DNA from: an uncultured Oscillibacter sp. | GTDB lineage: Bacteria > Bacillota > Clostridia > Oscillospirales > Oscillospiraceae | Assembly (NCBI GenBank): GCA_910583785.1 | Contig: CAJTZK010000008.1 | Span: forward strand, 62,001 to 126,000 | Direction of reading: 5' to 3' | DNA length: 64,000 nt | Shown: one piece after another, positions 1 to 8,757 of the stretch | How positions within the stretch are numbered: the first letter of the stretch is position 1 | Layout of the letters: each line of letters opens with the position of its first letter | Notes under the pieces: generated by a model | What the model was told of the DNA's origin: nothing | Seen by the model: only the letters and a program-made list of their open reading frames with translations | The model's database searches: none | Program-made: the position numbers and the translations under genes

Positions 1-1995
1 CAGGAACTGGTCCGGGCCCTGAGCACGGACTATAACCTGGTTTGCTATTTCGACCTGGAGACCCGCAAGGGAAACGCCCTGCGGACCTATGCCTGTCCCG
101 CTGGCATCCTGGAGCAGCTCTTCTCCGGGGAGCTGTCCTTGGACGAGCACATGGAGTCCTACATACAGACCTGCGTCTATGTAGACGACCAGGACATGGT
201 CCGCAAGGTCTTCACCGGGGATACGCTGATCCGGGAACTGAAAGACAGGGGTATTTACTATCTCAACTACCGGACCGTCTGTATGGGCGAGATCCGCTAT
301 TTTCAAATGAAGGCCGTCCCCATCGGGGAAGCGGTATCCAGCCGGGGCGTGGTCATCGGTTTCCGCTGCGTGGATGAGGAAACCCGGGCGGAGATGGAGA
401 AGAAGAATCTCCTGGAGGACGCCCTGGCCCAGGCCAACCGGGCCAGCAAGGCCAAGAGCGTTTTCCTCTCCAACATGTCCCACGACATCCGGACTCCCAT
501 GAACGCCATCATTGGCTTTACCGCCCTGGCCAGCACCCATATCGACAACCGGGAACAGGTGGAGGAGTACCTCAAGAAAATCATGACCTCCGGCAACCAC
601 CTGCTCAGCCTCATCAACGATGTGCTGGACATGAGCCGCATCGAAAGCGGCAAAATATACTTGGACGAAAAGCCCTGCTCCCTGCCGGATATTCTCCACG
701 GCCTGCGGAGCATCGTCCAAGCGGACGTTCATTCCAAGCAGCTGGAGCTGTACATGGACGCCGTGGACGTGATCCACGAGGACATACTCTGCGACCGGCT
801 GCGGCTGAACCAGATTTTGCTGAACTTGCTGGGCAACTCCATCAAATACACCCCCGCCGGAGGTATCGTCAGCATCCGGGTAACGGAAAAGCCCTGCGCC
901 CCGGCGGGCCACGCCGCCTACGAGTTCTACGTCCGGGACACTGGCATCGGCATGAGCGAAGAGTTTGTCGCCCATATCTTTGAACCCTTCGAGCGGGAGC
1001 GGAACTCCACCACCAGCGGCATCCAGGGCACTGGCCTGGGCATGGCCATTACCCGGAACATCGTGGAGATGATGAACGGGACCATTCACGTCAAGAGCCG
1101 CCAGGGCGTCGGGACGGAGTTCTCCGTGGACCTCACCTTCCGCCTCTGCTCCGACGAGAAGCAGCCCATCACCATCCCGGAACTGACTGGCTGCCGCGCC
1201 CTGGTGGTGGACGACGACTTCAACACCTGCGACAGCGTCTCCTGTATGCTCCAGCAAATCGGAATGCGGGCGGAGTGGACCCTCTCCGGCAAGGAGGCGG
1301 TGCTCCGCACCCGCCAGGCCGTCATGCGGCGGGACCACTATTCCGCTTATATCATCGACTGGCTCCTGCCGGACATGAACGGCATCGAAGTCACCCGGCG
1401 CATCCGCAAGGAGTGCGGCGACGAAGTGCCCATCATCGTCCTCACCGCCTACGACTGGGCCGACATCGAGGACGAAGCCAAAGAGGCCGGGGTGACCGCC
1501 TTTTGCGGCAAGCCCCTCTTCCTCTCAGAGCTCCGGGACTGCCTGCTCTCCGTTGTCAGCACAGAGGAGCCTCCGGAAGAGAGCACCACGGAGCCCATCC
1601 AGTCCCTGGACCTGGGGCGCATCCTCCTGGCGGAGGACAACGAGCTGAACCAGGAGATTGCCCAGGCCATCCTGGAGGAAGCGGGCTTCACGGTGGAAAT
1701 TGCGGAAAACGGGCAGATTGCCCTGGACATGCTGACCCGCGCGGAACCGGATTATTACCAGCTGATCCTGATGGATGTGCAGATGCCCGTCATGAACGGC
1801 TACGAGGCCACCCGGGCCATCCGGGCCCTGGAAAACCCCGCCCTCTCCAGCATCCCCATTCTGGCCATGACGGCCAATGCCTTCGAGGAGGACAAACAGG
1901 CGGCCCTCCAATGCGGTATGAACAGCCACATATCCAAACCCATTGACATTGCCAAACTGCTGGAAACCCTGGGGAACGTGCTCCGGAACCGATAA
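1..1995 (+). CDS. Hybrid sensor histidine kinase / double response regulator (5' partial)
   Basis: The reading frame is open from the first base of the window, so the N-terminus lies outside. About 160 codons in is the phospho-accepting H-box SHDIRTPMN (His at codon 161), followed by the ATPase domain with DTGIGM and GTGLGMAI. Two receiver domains follow: one with VVDDD and Asp in DWLLPDMNG (codon 453), one with AEDN and Asp in MDVQMPVMNG (codon 592). There is no Hpt or DNA-binding output domain, so phosphate would pass to a separate protein or control be internal. The part before the H-box looks like a PAS-type sensor. It ends at a strong hairpin terminator and is convergent with rsfS. The stimulus is unknown. 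Confidence 0.93.
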   Translation, partial: QELVRALSTDYNLVCYFDLETRKGNALRTYACPAGILEQLFSGELSLDEHMESYIQTCVYVDDQDMVRKVFTGDTLIRELKDRGIYYLNYRTVCMGEIRYFQMKAVPIGEAVSSRGVVIGFRCVDEETRAEMEKKNLLEDALAQANRASKAKSVFLSNMSHDIRTPMNAIIGFTALASTHIDNREQVEEYLKKIMTSGNHLLSLINDVLDMSRIESGKIYLDEKPCSLPDILHGLRSIVQADVHSKQLELYMDAVDVIHEDILCDRLRLNQILLNLLGNSIKYTPAGGIVSIRVTEKPCAPAGHAAYEFYVRDTGIGMSEEFVAHIFEPFERERNSTTSGIQGTGLGMAITRNIVEMMNGTIHVKSRQGVGTEFSVDLTFRLCSDEKQPITIPELTGCRALVVDDDFNTCDSVSCMLQQIGMRAEWTLSGKEAVLRTRQAVMRRDHYSAYIIDWLLPDMNGIEVTRRIRKECGDEVPIIVLTAYDWADIEDEAKEAGVTAFCGKPLFLSELRDCLLSVVSTEEPPEESTTEPIQSLDLGRILLAEDNELNQEIAQAILEEAGFTVEIAENGQIALDMLTRAEPDYYQLILMDVQMPVMNGYEATRAIRALENPALSSIPILAMTANAFEEDKQAALQCGMNSHISKPIDIAKLLETLGNVLRNR

Positions 1996-1998
1996 AGG

Positions 1999-2035
1999 AA
2001 AACGGGAGAGAGACTTACGTCTCTCTCCCGTTTTT
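1999..2035 (+). terminator. Rho-independent terminator between convergent genes
   Basis: A perfect stem acgggagagaga / tctctctcccgt with loop cttacg is flanked by A4 on the left and T5 on the right, so it can work in both directions, for the sensor kinase (+) and rsfS (-). Confidence 0.85.
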
Positions 2036-2048
2036 CCGCGCGGCATGC

Positions 2049-2411
2049 TCAATCCTTGGTCAGCACCCCGGACAGGTCCAAGGGCTTCCCGTCGGACCAG
2101 AGGCGCTCCAGGTCATAGAATTCCCGGGCTTCCTGGGAAAACACGTGGACCGCTACGCATCCGTAGTCCAGCAGTACCCAGGTGCCGTCCCGGTGGCCCT
2201 CCCGGTGGAGGGGGGCCTCTTCCGCCTGTTCCTTCATGGCCTTTTCCACCGCGTCGCACAGGGCGTTAATCTGGGTGTTGGACCCTCCGGTGGCAATGAC
2301 AAAATAGTCCGCCAAGGTAGTCAGGTCTGTGATTTCGATGGCGGAAATCTCCTTGCCCTTCTTCTCGTCCAGAGCCTTGGCGGCAATGATGGCCAGTTCT
2401 TTGGGTGTCAT
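2049..2411 (-). CDS. rsfS: Ribosome silencing factor RsfS (YbeB/Iojap family)
   Basis: This 120-aa protein has the usual RsfS length and hallmarks: DYFVIATGGS near residues 36-45, the GTWVLLDYG segment near residue 77, and VHVFSQEAREFYDLERLW near the C-terminus. The family binds ribosomal protein uL14 and blocks joining of 30S and 50S subunits during starvation. It is the last gene of the minus-strand block after the LCP enzyme; the order nadD-yqeK-LCP-rsfS is typical of Firmicutes. The ATG follows a purine-rich Shine-Dalgarno (gagaggaa). Confidence 0.95.
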   Translation of the reverse strand: MTPKELAIIAAKALDEKKGKEISAIEITDLTTLADYFVIATGGSNTQINALCDAVEKAMKEQAEEAPLHREGHRDGTWVLLDYGCVAVHVFSQEAREFYDLERLWSDGKPLDLSGVLTKD

Positions 2412-2458
2412 AGACGTTCCTCTCTTTCCAGAAAATATGTGAATGGTATCTCATGCGC

Positions 2459-4102
2459 TCAGGCGGCGGGGTCCGGCCCGATGAGGGTAAACCCCGGGTC
2501 CTCCGCCGGAATCTGGGGGGCCGCCGGGACCTCCGGCACGGGGCCGGGCTCCAAAGGGGTCTCCGGCGCCGGGTCCGCAGGGGCGGGGTCTGTGGCGGGC
2601 GGGGCCTGGATATCCGGGTTTGCGGGGGGCTGCGCCGTGCCCGTGTCCGGCGGGCTGGAGGGAGCCGTGCCCCCAGGCTGGGTGGTCCCGCCGCTAGTGC
2701 CGCTAGTATCCGTGGTCCCAGTTCCCCCGCTGCCCTCACCGGAGCCAGAGGCCGTGCCCGGCTGTCCGCCCTCCAGGGGCTCCCCAGTCTCCGGGTCCAC
2801 AGCAAGGGGTTCCCCGGTCTCCGGGTCAATGGGCAGGCCCGTCTCCGGGTCGATGGGGTTGCCGTTCTCATCCACGAGGGGCTCTTCCTCCTCCGGCTCC
2901 GGGCTGGGGGGCGGGAGGGCCGCTTTTTTGTCCTCCACGTAGCCCGTGGAGGAGCCGATGGACCCGTCGGGGTTGACGGACATGATGTCCAGGTCCCGCA
3001 GAGTGAAGACCTCGGTAAAGGGGCTGAGCTCGTTGTTCACCAGGTCCAGCAGTTCCTTGGCGTTGGGCACCACATAGGACTGCATATTCCCCACGCTCCG
3101 GCTGTAAGCGTACTTGGCCCGGTTGGGCATGGTGACGAAGTTCACGTTCTCCGTCTTCAGTCCTCCCATCACCGCCTGCTGGCCGAACCAGAGGATGTTT
3201 TGGAAGCTCATGTCCGTCTCCACGTTCTTGTTGAACGCCTCGATGAGGGGGCCCACCTTGGTCATGTTCTTGGGCCGCAGGAGCTGCTCCACCATGGCCT
3301 TCAAGAATGCCTGCTGGGTCTTGATGCGGCCCAGGTCGCCGTCCGGATAGCCTTTCGTGACGCCGTTCTTCCGGTTGTCATGGCGGTAGCGGAGGACCTG
3401 CATGGCGTCATCCCCGCTGAGGAGGCGGTAGCCCGCCGTTTGGTGGATATGGAGGTCCTGGTAGGGATCGTCGTAGTTCATGTCCTGGGGCACGTCGAAG
3501 TACACGCCGCCGATGGCGTCCACAATCTCCCCCACGGCGTCCCACTCCACGACGACCTGGAAGTCCGGCTCGAAGCCCACTAGCTGGGAAATCTCCTTGT
3601 AGAGGTGCTGGATGCCCCGCTCGCCGCCGCCGTAGTAATTATAGACGGAGTTGATCCGCTTGATGTCCCAGGGGACGTTCACCATGGTATCCCGGGGGAT
3701 GGACATGACGGTGGCTTTTTGGTTCGTCACGTCGTAGCTGGCCAGCAGCATGGTGTCCGTGTTTCCGCCGCCGCCGGTATCCCGGCCCAGGACCAGGACG
3801 GTCCAGTAATCCTTGCTCTTCCGCTCTCCATCGCCGCCACGGGGCCGGAGGCCCTCGCCGTAGTCAATGGGCTCCGGCCCGTCGGGCTTGCCGTCCCCAT
3901 CCTTGTCCACGGTATTTTGAAGGTCGTTCCGGACGGGCAGCTCCGGCCGGACGAAGAGGCTCCGCATGGCCAGCGTCACCGCCAACGCGATGGCCAGTAC
4001 CACAACCACCGCAATCAAAATGATCTGCTGGCGGGTCAGCTTCCCCTTCCGGGGAGGCTTGGCCCCCTGGCTGCCCGCCAGCCGCTTTCCAATGTCGCTC
4101 AT
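2459..4102 (-). CDS. LytR-CpsA-Psr (LCP) family cell-wall glycopolymer transferase
   Basis: 547 aa. A basic cytoplasmic N-terminus is followed by one membrane segment (about residues 27-47) and an extracellular LCP domain with TDTMLLASYD, SIPRDTMVN, the Arg-rich LRYRHDN and DLGRIKTQQAFL. LCP enzymes transfer undecaprenyl-linked anionic polymers to peptidoglycan. The last 150 or so residues are low-complexity Pro/Gly/Glu/Thr and contain a short repeat of the form DPETGxP (about four copies), probably a flexible wall-spanning tail. It sits 4 bp from nadD-yqeK and is probably co-transcribed with it. The polymer substrate cannot be told from sequence. Confidence 0.9.
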   Translation of the reverse strand: MSDIGKRLAGSQGAKPPRKGKLTRQQIILIAVVVVLAIALAVTLAMRSLFVRPELPVRNDLQNTVDKDGDGKPDGPEPIDYGEGLRPRGGDGERKSKDYWTVLVLGRDTGGGGNTDTMLLASYDVTNQKATVMSIPRDTMVNVPWDIKRINSVYNYYGGGERGIQHLYKEISQLVGFEPDFQVVVEWDAVGEIVDAIGGVYFDVPQDMNYDDPYQDLHIHQTAGYRLLSGDDAMQVLRYRHDNRKNGVTKGYPDGDLGRIKTQQAFLKAMVEQLLRPKNMTKVGPLIEAFNKNVETDMSFQNILWFGQQAVMGGLKTENVNFVTMPNRAKYAYSRSVGNMQSYVVPNAKELLDLVNNELSPFTEVFTLRDLDIMSVNPDGSIGSSTGYVEDKKAALPPPSPEPEEEEPLVDENGNPIDPETGLPIDPETGEPLAVDPETGEPLEGGQPGTASGSGEGSGGTGTTDTSGTSGGTTQPGGTAPSSPPDTGTAQPPANPDIQAPPATDPAPADPAPETPLEPGPVPEVPAAPQIPAEDPGFTLIGPDPAA

Positions 4103-4106
4103 GTCT

Positions 4107-5303
4107 TTATCTCTGTCCTTTCAGTGCGTCCCTGGCCTCCAGGGTCTTGGGATGAATGGGCGCGCCCCGGGCCTCCATCTCTCCGATGGTCATTTCCAGC
4201 CCCAGAAGCAGCCCGGCGTCCAGGTCTTCGTAACAGGTCCGCCGCAATTTCTCCACTCCGGGAAAGTCCCGGGTGGGCTCTACGTAGTCCGCCAAGTAAA
4301 TAACCTTCTCCAGCAGCGTCATATTCCCCCGCCCGGTGGTGTGCCAGCGGATGGCGTTGGCGGTTTCCTCATCCGCACCGAAGACAGCCTCCGCGATGCC
4401 CGCCCCGGTCTTGGCGTGGAGGAGCTTGATCTCCCGCCGCTCCATTTCGTCCAGGGGCACGTGGAACCGTTCCGCCAGGGCCAGCTGTTCCGGGAGGTCC
4501 AGCTTCTTCGTGCAGTCGTGGAGCAGGGCGGCCCGGCGGGCCCTGTCCGTATCCGCCCCCCAGTGTTCCGCCAGGCGGACGGCCTCCTGTTCTGTGCCCA
4601 GCACATGGGGGATGCGCCGATGGTTCAGGCAGCTCAGGGCCACGGGCCGGAGCTGTTCCAGAGGCAAATTTTTCAAGTCCGCCGCCGTGCCGTAGAGCTT
4701 CTCCCGAAGGATATAGCCGTACACCGCCGGGGCCAGGAGCGTTCCCCCCTCTCCCTTTGCCAGCAGGTCCCGCAGTTCCGTGGAGGACACGTCCACCACG
4801 CCGGGAATGCTGAGGGTAAAAATCCGCGCCTGGGGATACGCGCGGCAGAGGTAGTCCCGCTGGACGGAGAAGAGTTCCTCCGTGTCCGCCTCCGTCCGTC
4901 CGAAGGCGGCGACCCCCGCCAGGGCGAAGATCCGCTCCGGGTCCCGCCAGGCCTGGAGGGTGAGGAACATGTCTGTCCCCATCAGCAGCCACAGCTCATC
5001 CTCCGGGTACTGCTCCCGGAGCCAGGCCAGGGTGTCGGCGGTATAGCTGTTCCCCTCCCGCCGGAGCTCCAGGTCCAGCACCTCCACCCGGTCCCCCAGC
5101 CCGGCCTGCTCCGCCGCCAAGCGGGTCATTTCCAGCCGCTGCCCCGCTGCGGGGCTTCCGGGGGGCAGGGTCTTATGGGGCGGGTGACCCGTGGGGATTA
5201 TCAAGAGTTTATCCAGCTCCAAAAGCCCGGATACCGCCCTGGCGGCGGTAATATGTCCCAGGTGCGGCGGGTTGAACGCGCCGCCGTACACGCCGATCTT
5301 CAA
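4107..5303 (-). CDS. nadD: NadD-YqeK fusion: nicotinate-nucleotide adenylyltransferase plus HD-domain Ap4A hydrolase
   Basis: 398 aa, about twice the length of NadD. Residues 1-200 are the nucleotidyltransferase, with GGAFNPPHLGH at 7-17 and the SSTELRDLL segment (ISSTxIR motif) late in the domain; it makes deamido-NAD from NaMN and ATP. Residues 210-398 are a YqeK HD hydrolase with His at the start, ALLHDCTK as the metal-binding HD motif and HTTG downstream; YqeK cleaves diadenosine tetraphosphate. The genes are separate neighbours in Bacillus; a single open frame here is a true fusion, seen in other Clostridia. Confidence 0.93.
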   Translation of the reverse strand: MKIGVYGGAFNPPHLGHITAARAVSGLLELDKLLIIPTGHPPHKTLPPGSPAAGQRLEMTRLAAEQAGLGDRVEVLDLELRREGNSYTADTLAWLREQYPEDELWLLMGTDMFLTLQAWRDPERIFALAGVAAFGRTEADTEELFSVQRDYLCRAYPQARIFTLSIPGVVDVSSTELRDLLAKGEGGTLLAPAVYGYILREKLYGTAADLKNLPLEQLRPVALSCLNHRRIPHVLGTEQEAVRLAEHWGADTDRARRAALLHDCTKKLDLPEQLALAERFHVPLDEMERREIKLLHAKTGAGIAEAVFGADEETANAIRWHTTGRGNMTLLEKVIYLADYVEPTRDFPGVEKLRRTCYEDLDAGLLLGLEMTIGEMEARGAPIHPKTLEARDALKGQR

Positions 5304-5328
5304 AATGGAAGCCTCCTCCCCAATCAGG

Positions 5329-5676
5329 TCACGGTTTCTTCTTCCGCTCTTTTACCAGTTGGATCCGTTTTTCTTTCGGCTTGGAGTGGGTCTCCCGGTA
5401 CAAGACGAACTTGGTCCCGATGACCTGGACCACCTCGCTGCGGGTGGCTTTGGCCAGCTCCTCTGCCGCCGTCCGGGCGTCATAATCCAGGTTGTTCTCC
5501 AGCACCCGGCCCTTGATAAGCTCCCGGGCCTCCAGGGCGTCGTCGGCCTGTTTGACGAGGTTTTCCCCGATGCCCTCCTTGCCGATTTGAAGAATGGTAC
5601 CGATGCCGTTTGCCAGGCCCCGCAGCTGGGCCCGCTGTTTGCTTGTCAAATCCATATCCGTTCTCACAAACTCCAT
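5329..5676 (-). CDS. yhbY: YhbY-type RNA-binding protein (CRS1/YhbY domain)
   Basis: 115 aa with a single CRM domain: LTSKQRAQLRGLAN, then the conserved loop ILQIGKEGIGENL (GxxG-type) and VVQVIGTKFVLYRE. The family binds ribosomal precursor particles and helps 50S assembly. A second possible start (ATG at 5655, giving MDLTSKQ) is closer to the usual family N-terminus; the upstream ATG at 5676 has a ggag about 8 bp before it, so both are possible. It lies between rdgB and nadD-yqeK in the same-strand block. A 117-bp gap to rdgB holds no evident gene. Confidence 0.92.
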   Translation of the reverse strand: MEFVRTDMDLTSKQRAQLRGLANGIGTILQIGKEGIGENLVKQADDALEARELIKGRVLENNLDYDARTAAEELAKATRSEVVQVIGTKFVLYRETHSKPKEKRIQLVKERKKKP

Positions 5677-5793
5677 TCCGCTCCATCCGCCTCCCAGCGG
5701 ATATCCGCTTGATTCCGTTACTCGGTTTCTCCCCGTAAAATCTTCGGATTTCGCGGGGCCCGGGGCGCATGGCGCGCCCTCTTTTTCAGACGC

Positions 5794-6390
5794 TCACTTC
5801 TTCAGATAAGTTCCCAGCTTCTCCGCGAAAGCCGCCAGGGCCTTGCCCCGGTGGGAAATTTTGCTCTTCTCCTCCGGGCCGATCTGGCCGAAGGTCTTCC
5901 CCTTTTCCGGAATCAAAAACACCGGGTCATAGCCGAAGCCGCCCTCCCCCAGGGGGGCGAAGGCAATGGCCCCGTCGCAGCGGCCCTCCGCCTCCAGGGT
6001 GTCCCCATTGGGGAAAGCGCAGGCCACGGCGCAGGTGAAGTGGGCCGCCCGGGTGGTCTGGCCCCGGAGGCTCCGGAGCAGCAGCATGCACCGCCCCCGG
6101 TCATCCAGGCCCTCCCCGCCGTACCGGGCGGAATAAACCCCGGGGCCGCCATTCAGCGCGTCCACACAGAGCCCGGAGTCGTCGGCGATAGCGGGCAGGC
6201 CCGATGCCGCGCAGATGGCCTTCGCTTTCAGCATGGCGTTCTCGGCAAAGGTGGACCCGGTTTCCTCCACGTCCACCTCCACTCCGGATTCGGCGGGGCT
6301 GACGGCCTCCACGCCCAAGCCGGACAAAATCGCCCGCATCTCCGCCAGCTTCCCCGGGTTATGGGTGGCCAGCACAAATTTTTCCGCCAT
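5794..6390 (-). CDS. rdgB: XTP/dITP pyrophosphatase (RdgB/HAM1)
   Basis: 198 aa from the ATG at 6390. It opens with the substrate-binding THNPGK motif, has ADDSGLCVDAL and GVYSARYGG, and GFGYDPVFLI near the C-terminus, all diagnostic of Ham1 pyrophosphatases that hydrolyse XTP, ITP and dITP to keep deaminated purines out of DNA and RNA. The reading frame is open further upstream, but that stretch lies inside rph and lacks family similarity; the chosen ATG shares one base with the rph stop (TAATG), which points to translational coupling. Confidence 0.95.
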   Translation of the reverse strand: MAEKFVLATHNPGKLAEMRAILSGLGVEAVSPAESGVEVDVEETGSTFAENAMLKAKAICAASGLPAIADDSGLCVDALNGGPGVYSARYGGEGLDDRGRCMLLLRSLRGQTTRAAHFTCAVACAFPNGDTLEAEGRCDGAIAFAPLGEGGFGYDPVFLIPEKGKTFGQIGPEEKSKISHRGKALAAFAEKLGTYLKK

Positions 6391-7112
6391 TAGAATTTCC
6401 CTCCCAACGCTTCTCTCTGGACCGCCAGCAGCTCCTTGCAGCCCTTGGCACACAGGCGCACCAGCTCCTGCTGCTCCGCGGGGGTGAAGGCCCGGCCCTC
6501 GCCGGTGCCCTGGATTTCAATGAGCTCCCCCAGCTCGTTCATCACGCAGTTCAAATCCACCTGGGCCCGGCTGTCCTCGCTGTAGCGTAGGTCCAGCAGG
6601 GGCGTGTCGTCCACAATCCCGGCGGAGACACCGCTGACGTAGTGCCGGATGGGGCTGGCTCCCAGGTCCCCGTTCTCCACCAGCTTCCGGCAGGCCAGGG
6701 CCAGGGCCACGAAGCCCCCGGTGACGGAGGCCGTCCGGGTTCCGCCGTCCCCTTGGAGCACGTCGCAGTCAACCGTAATGGTCCGCTCCCCCAGGCGCTT
6801 CATGTCCACGGCGGACCGGAGGGACCGGCCAATTAACCGCTGGATTTCGGCGCTCCGGGGGGATAATTTCAGCTTGGCCACGTCCCGGCGGCTCCGTTCC
6901 CGGTTGGCCCGGGGGAGCATGGAGTACTCGGCGGTAATCCAGCCCTCCCCATAGGGGACGTGGGGCGGCGTCTTCTCCTCCACGCTGGCGCAGCAGAGGA
7001 CCATGGTGTCCCCGCATTGAATCAGGCAGCTGCCCTCGGCGAATTTGACGAAGTCCGTGGTAATGGTCACAGGCCGCAGTTCGTTGAACGCCCGGCCGTC
7101 TTCTCTGGTCAA
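6390..7112 (-). CDS. rph: Ribonuclease PH
   Basis: 240 aa, the usual length. Hallmarks are the N-terminal RPVTITTDFVKFAEGS, the RNA-binding run RANRERSRRD, and GRSLRSAVDMKRLGERTITVDCDVLQ with GGTRTASVTG. RNase PH is a phosphate-dependent 3'-5' exoribonuclease that trims tRNA 3' ends. It overlaps the zinc-ribbon gene upstream by 4 bp (ATGA) and rdgB downstream by 1 bp, so three small genes form one tightly packed unit. The rph-rdgB pairing is common in Firmicutes and other bacteria. Confidence 0.96.
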   Translation of the reverse strand: MTREDGRAFNELRPVTITTDFVKFAEGSCLIQCGDTMVLCCASVEEKTPPHVPYGEGWITAEYSMLPRANRERSRRDVAKLKLSPRSAEIQRLIGRSLRSAVDMKRLGERTITVDCDVLQGDGGTRTASVTGGFVALALACRKLVENGDLGASPIRHYVSGVSAGIVDDTPLLDLRYSEDSRAQVDLNCVMNELGELIEIQGTGEGRAFTPAEQQELVRLCAKGCKELLAVQREALGGKF

Positions 7113-7345
7113 GTCGATTCCTCCTCTTTTGTCTCAATCAAAATCAGGCCGCACTTCCCGCAGCACCGGGCGGGGAGCTTCACGCCGCTCCCAAACCTCT
7201 TTTCCTGAAGAGAGATCTCCCCCTCCCACATGGGAAGATAGGAAGCTCTCCATTCGTCAAAGGGGGTCCAAAGGATGTTGCGGCTGCCGCTTCGCAGAAA
7301 GCCCGGCTTCAACGCCTCCCCGCAGCGGGGACAGCAGTCAAACAC
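7109..7345 (-). CDS. Small zinc-ribbon protein (DUF6487-like)
   Basis: 78 aa with two CxxC knuckles, CPRCG near residue 5 and CGKCG near residue 62, separated by a Trp-rich middle. This matches the layout of small zinc-ribbon proteins annotated as DUF6487 in Clostridia (family recall, not searched). It starts 14 bp after ftsY and overlaps rph by 4 bp, so it is part of the ftsY-rph transcript. Function unknown; a role with RNA or ribosomes would fit its neighbours but that is inference. Confidence 0.75.
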   Translation of the reverse strand: MFDCCPRCGEALKPGFLRSGSRNILWTPFDEWRASYLPMWEGEISLQEKRFGSGVKLPARCCGKCGLILIETKEEEST

Positions 7346-7359
7346 AGCGCCCGCCTCCT

Positions 7360-8232
7360 TTAAATTATGGCCTCGGCGTATTCCTCCGAATCAAAGGGCC
7401 GCAGGTCGTCGATGCCCTCGCCCACCCCGGCGAACTTCACGGGGACGCCCAGCTCCTGGGCGATGGCCACGGCGATGCCGCCTTTGGCGGTTCCGTCCAG
7501 CTTGGTGAGGATAATGCCCGTCAGTCCCGCCGCCTCCTTGAAGGTCTTGGCCTGGATCAAACCGTTCTGGCCCGTGGTGGCGTCCAGCACCAGCAGGGTC
7601 TCCCGGGCCGCGCCGGGGCACTCCCGGTCAATGATCTTGGAGAGCTTGGCAAGCTCCGCCATGAGATTGGCCTTATTGTGGAGCCGCCCCGCCGTGTCGC
7701 AGAGCACTACGTCCACCCCCCGGGCCTTGGCGGCCTGAAGGGCGTCGAAGAGCACCGCGCCGGGGTCCGCCCCCTCGTGCTGGCGGATCAGGTCCGCCTT
7801 GGCCCGCTGGGACCAGATTTCCAATTGGTCTGCCGCCGCCGCCCGGAAGGTGTCCGCCGCGCAGAGGAGGCACTTCTTCCCGCCGTAGCGCAGGAGGTTC
7901 GCCATCTTGCCGATGGAGGTGGTTTTCCCCACGCCGTTGACCCCGATGAAGAGGAAGACGCAGGGGGAGGTGGAGACGTTCACCTCCGTGGTGCCCACAT
8001 TCAGCGTGTCCACGATGATCGCCCGCAGGGCGGCGCGGACCTCCTCCTGGCTCACGAGCTTTTCCTTCCGGACCTTCTCCCGGAGCTTCTCCACAGTCTC
8101 CACGGCGATTTCCATGCCGAAGTCGGAGAGGATTAAGGTTTCCTCCAGCTCCTCGAAGAAGGCCTCGTCGGCCTCGGTGTAGGTGGTGAACAGGTTGGTG
8201 GTGATTTTTTTCAGCTTGTCAAAGAAACCCAT
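7360..8232 (-). CDS. ftsY: Signal recognition particle receptor FtsY
   Basis: 290 aa from ATG 8232, chosen because aggagg lies 5-6 bp upstream and the protein then begins MGFFDKLKK as in other short Firmicute FtsY proteins; the longer open frame upstream is non-homologous. The NG GTPase domain shows GVNGVGKTTSIGKMA (P-loop), AADTFRAAAADQL, DTAGR and TKLDGTAKGG. FtsY docks SRP-ribosome complexes at the membrane. The acidic A domain is nearly absent, as usual in this lineage. The next gene upstream on the strand is smc, an order conserved in Firmicutes, though here they are nearly 800 bp apart. Confidence 0.96.
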   Translation of the reverse strand: MGFFDKLKKITTNLFTTYTEADEAFFEELEETLILSDFGMEIAVETVEKLREKVRKEKLVSQEEVRAALRAIIVDTLNVGTTEVNVSTSPCVFLFIGVNGVGKTTSIGKMANLLRYGGKKCLLCAADTFRAAAADQLEIWSQRAKADLIRQHEGADPGAVLFDALQAAKARGVDVVLCDTAGRLHNKANLMAELAKLSKIIDRECPGAARETLLVLDATTGQNGLIQAKTFKEAAGLTGIILTKLDGTAKGGIAVAIAQELGVPVKFAGVGEGIDDLRPFDSEEYAEAII

Positions 8233-8757
8233 AGGTGCCTCCTGGTGGTTTTCAGCCATGAAGATGGCTGGTTCTTTGCACCCCCCGTTTTCTCGTTTCC
8301 TTCCAGAAGGAAACGAGAAAACGGGCCGTGCACGGTCCAAAAGAGAAAAGGAAAGACCGCCCCTGCGGGGGGACGTGGGACGGGGGACGCGCAAGGCGTA
8401 CCTCCGTTTTTTACGAATGCCTTCAGCCCGCGGCGTAGCCTTAGCGGGGGTTTGGAGGTCACCGAATGGACCAGCTCCTCTTTCCGCTGCCGCTACCCTG
8501 GCGGTAGGGGGCAGGTGTCCGCCTTTTTTGATAGAGCACCCTGTGGGGCCTGACCCCCAGGTCAGGCCATTCCCTCAAAGATTGCCATTCTCCCGGCAGG
8601 CCATTCCCCCAGGGCCTCCCTTTCTAGCGGCAGAATACCCTGTAAGGGCAGACCTCTGCGCAGCTCTTGGCGGCTTGCCGCTTAGAGCTGCGGCGTCCCC
8701 CCTTGCGGGGATGTGTCCGCCCTCTTCCAGGCCTCTGCCCAGCTCCCGCCGATGGAA
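8233..8757. other. 525-bp non-coding stretch between ftsY and the small zinc-ribbon remnant
   Basis: No credible gene on either strand. It contains a near-perfect 42-bp palindrome (8284-8325), a second short palindrome cgtgcacg just after it, and imperfect direct repeats around gcaggccattccc (near 8565 and 8598). Several gcggac / gtccgcc words recur, also seen in the non-coding stretch near 18.4 kb. It reads like an accumulation of small palindromic repeat elements, not a regulatory leader. Confidence 0.5.
8284..8325. repeat. 42-bp near-perfect palindrome
   Basis: Arms cccgttttctcgtttcc and ggaaacgagaaaacggg (17 bp) plus an inner ttc/gaa give a 20-bp stem with a two-base loop. No T-run follows on either side, so it is not a typical terminator. 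Confidence 0.7.

Noticed and set aside
2760..2880. Repetitive DNA at the LCP gene end as a CRISPR-like or tandem repeat locus
   Set aside because: It encodes the DPETGxP protein repeats in frame; there are no spacers. No CRISPR array was seen anywhere in the window.
3966..5423. Long plus-strand open frame opposite nadD-yqeK
   Set aside because: Runs across several real minus-strand genes and their boundaries; no family features.
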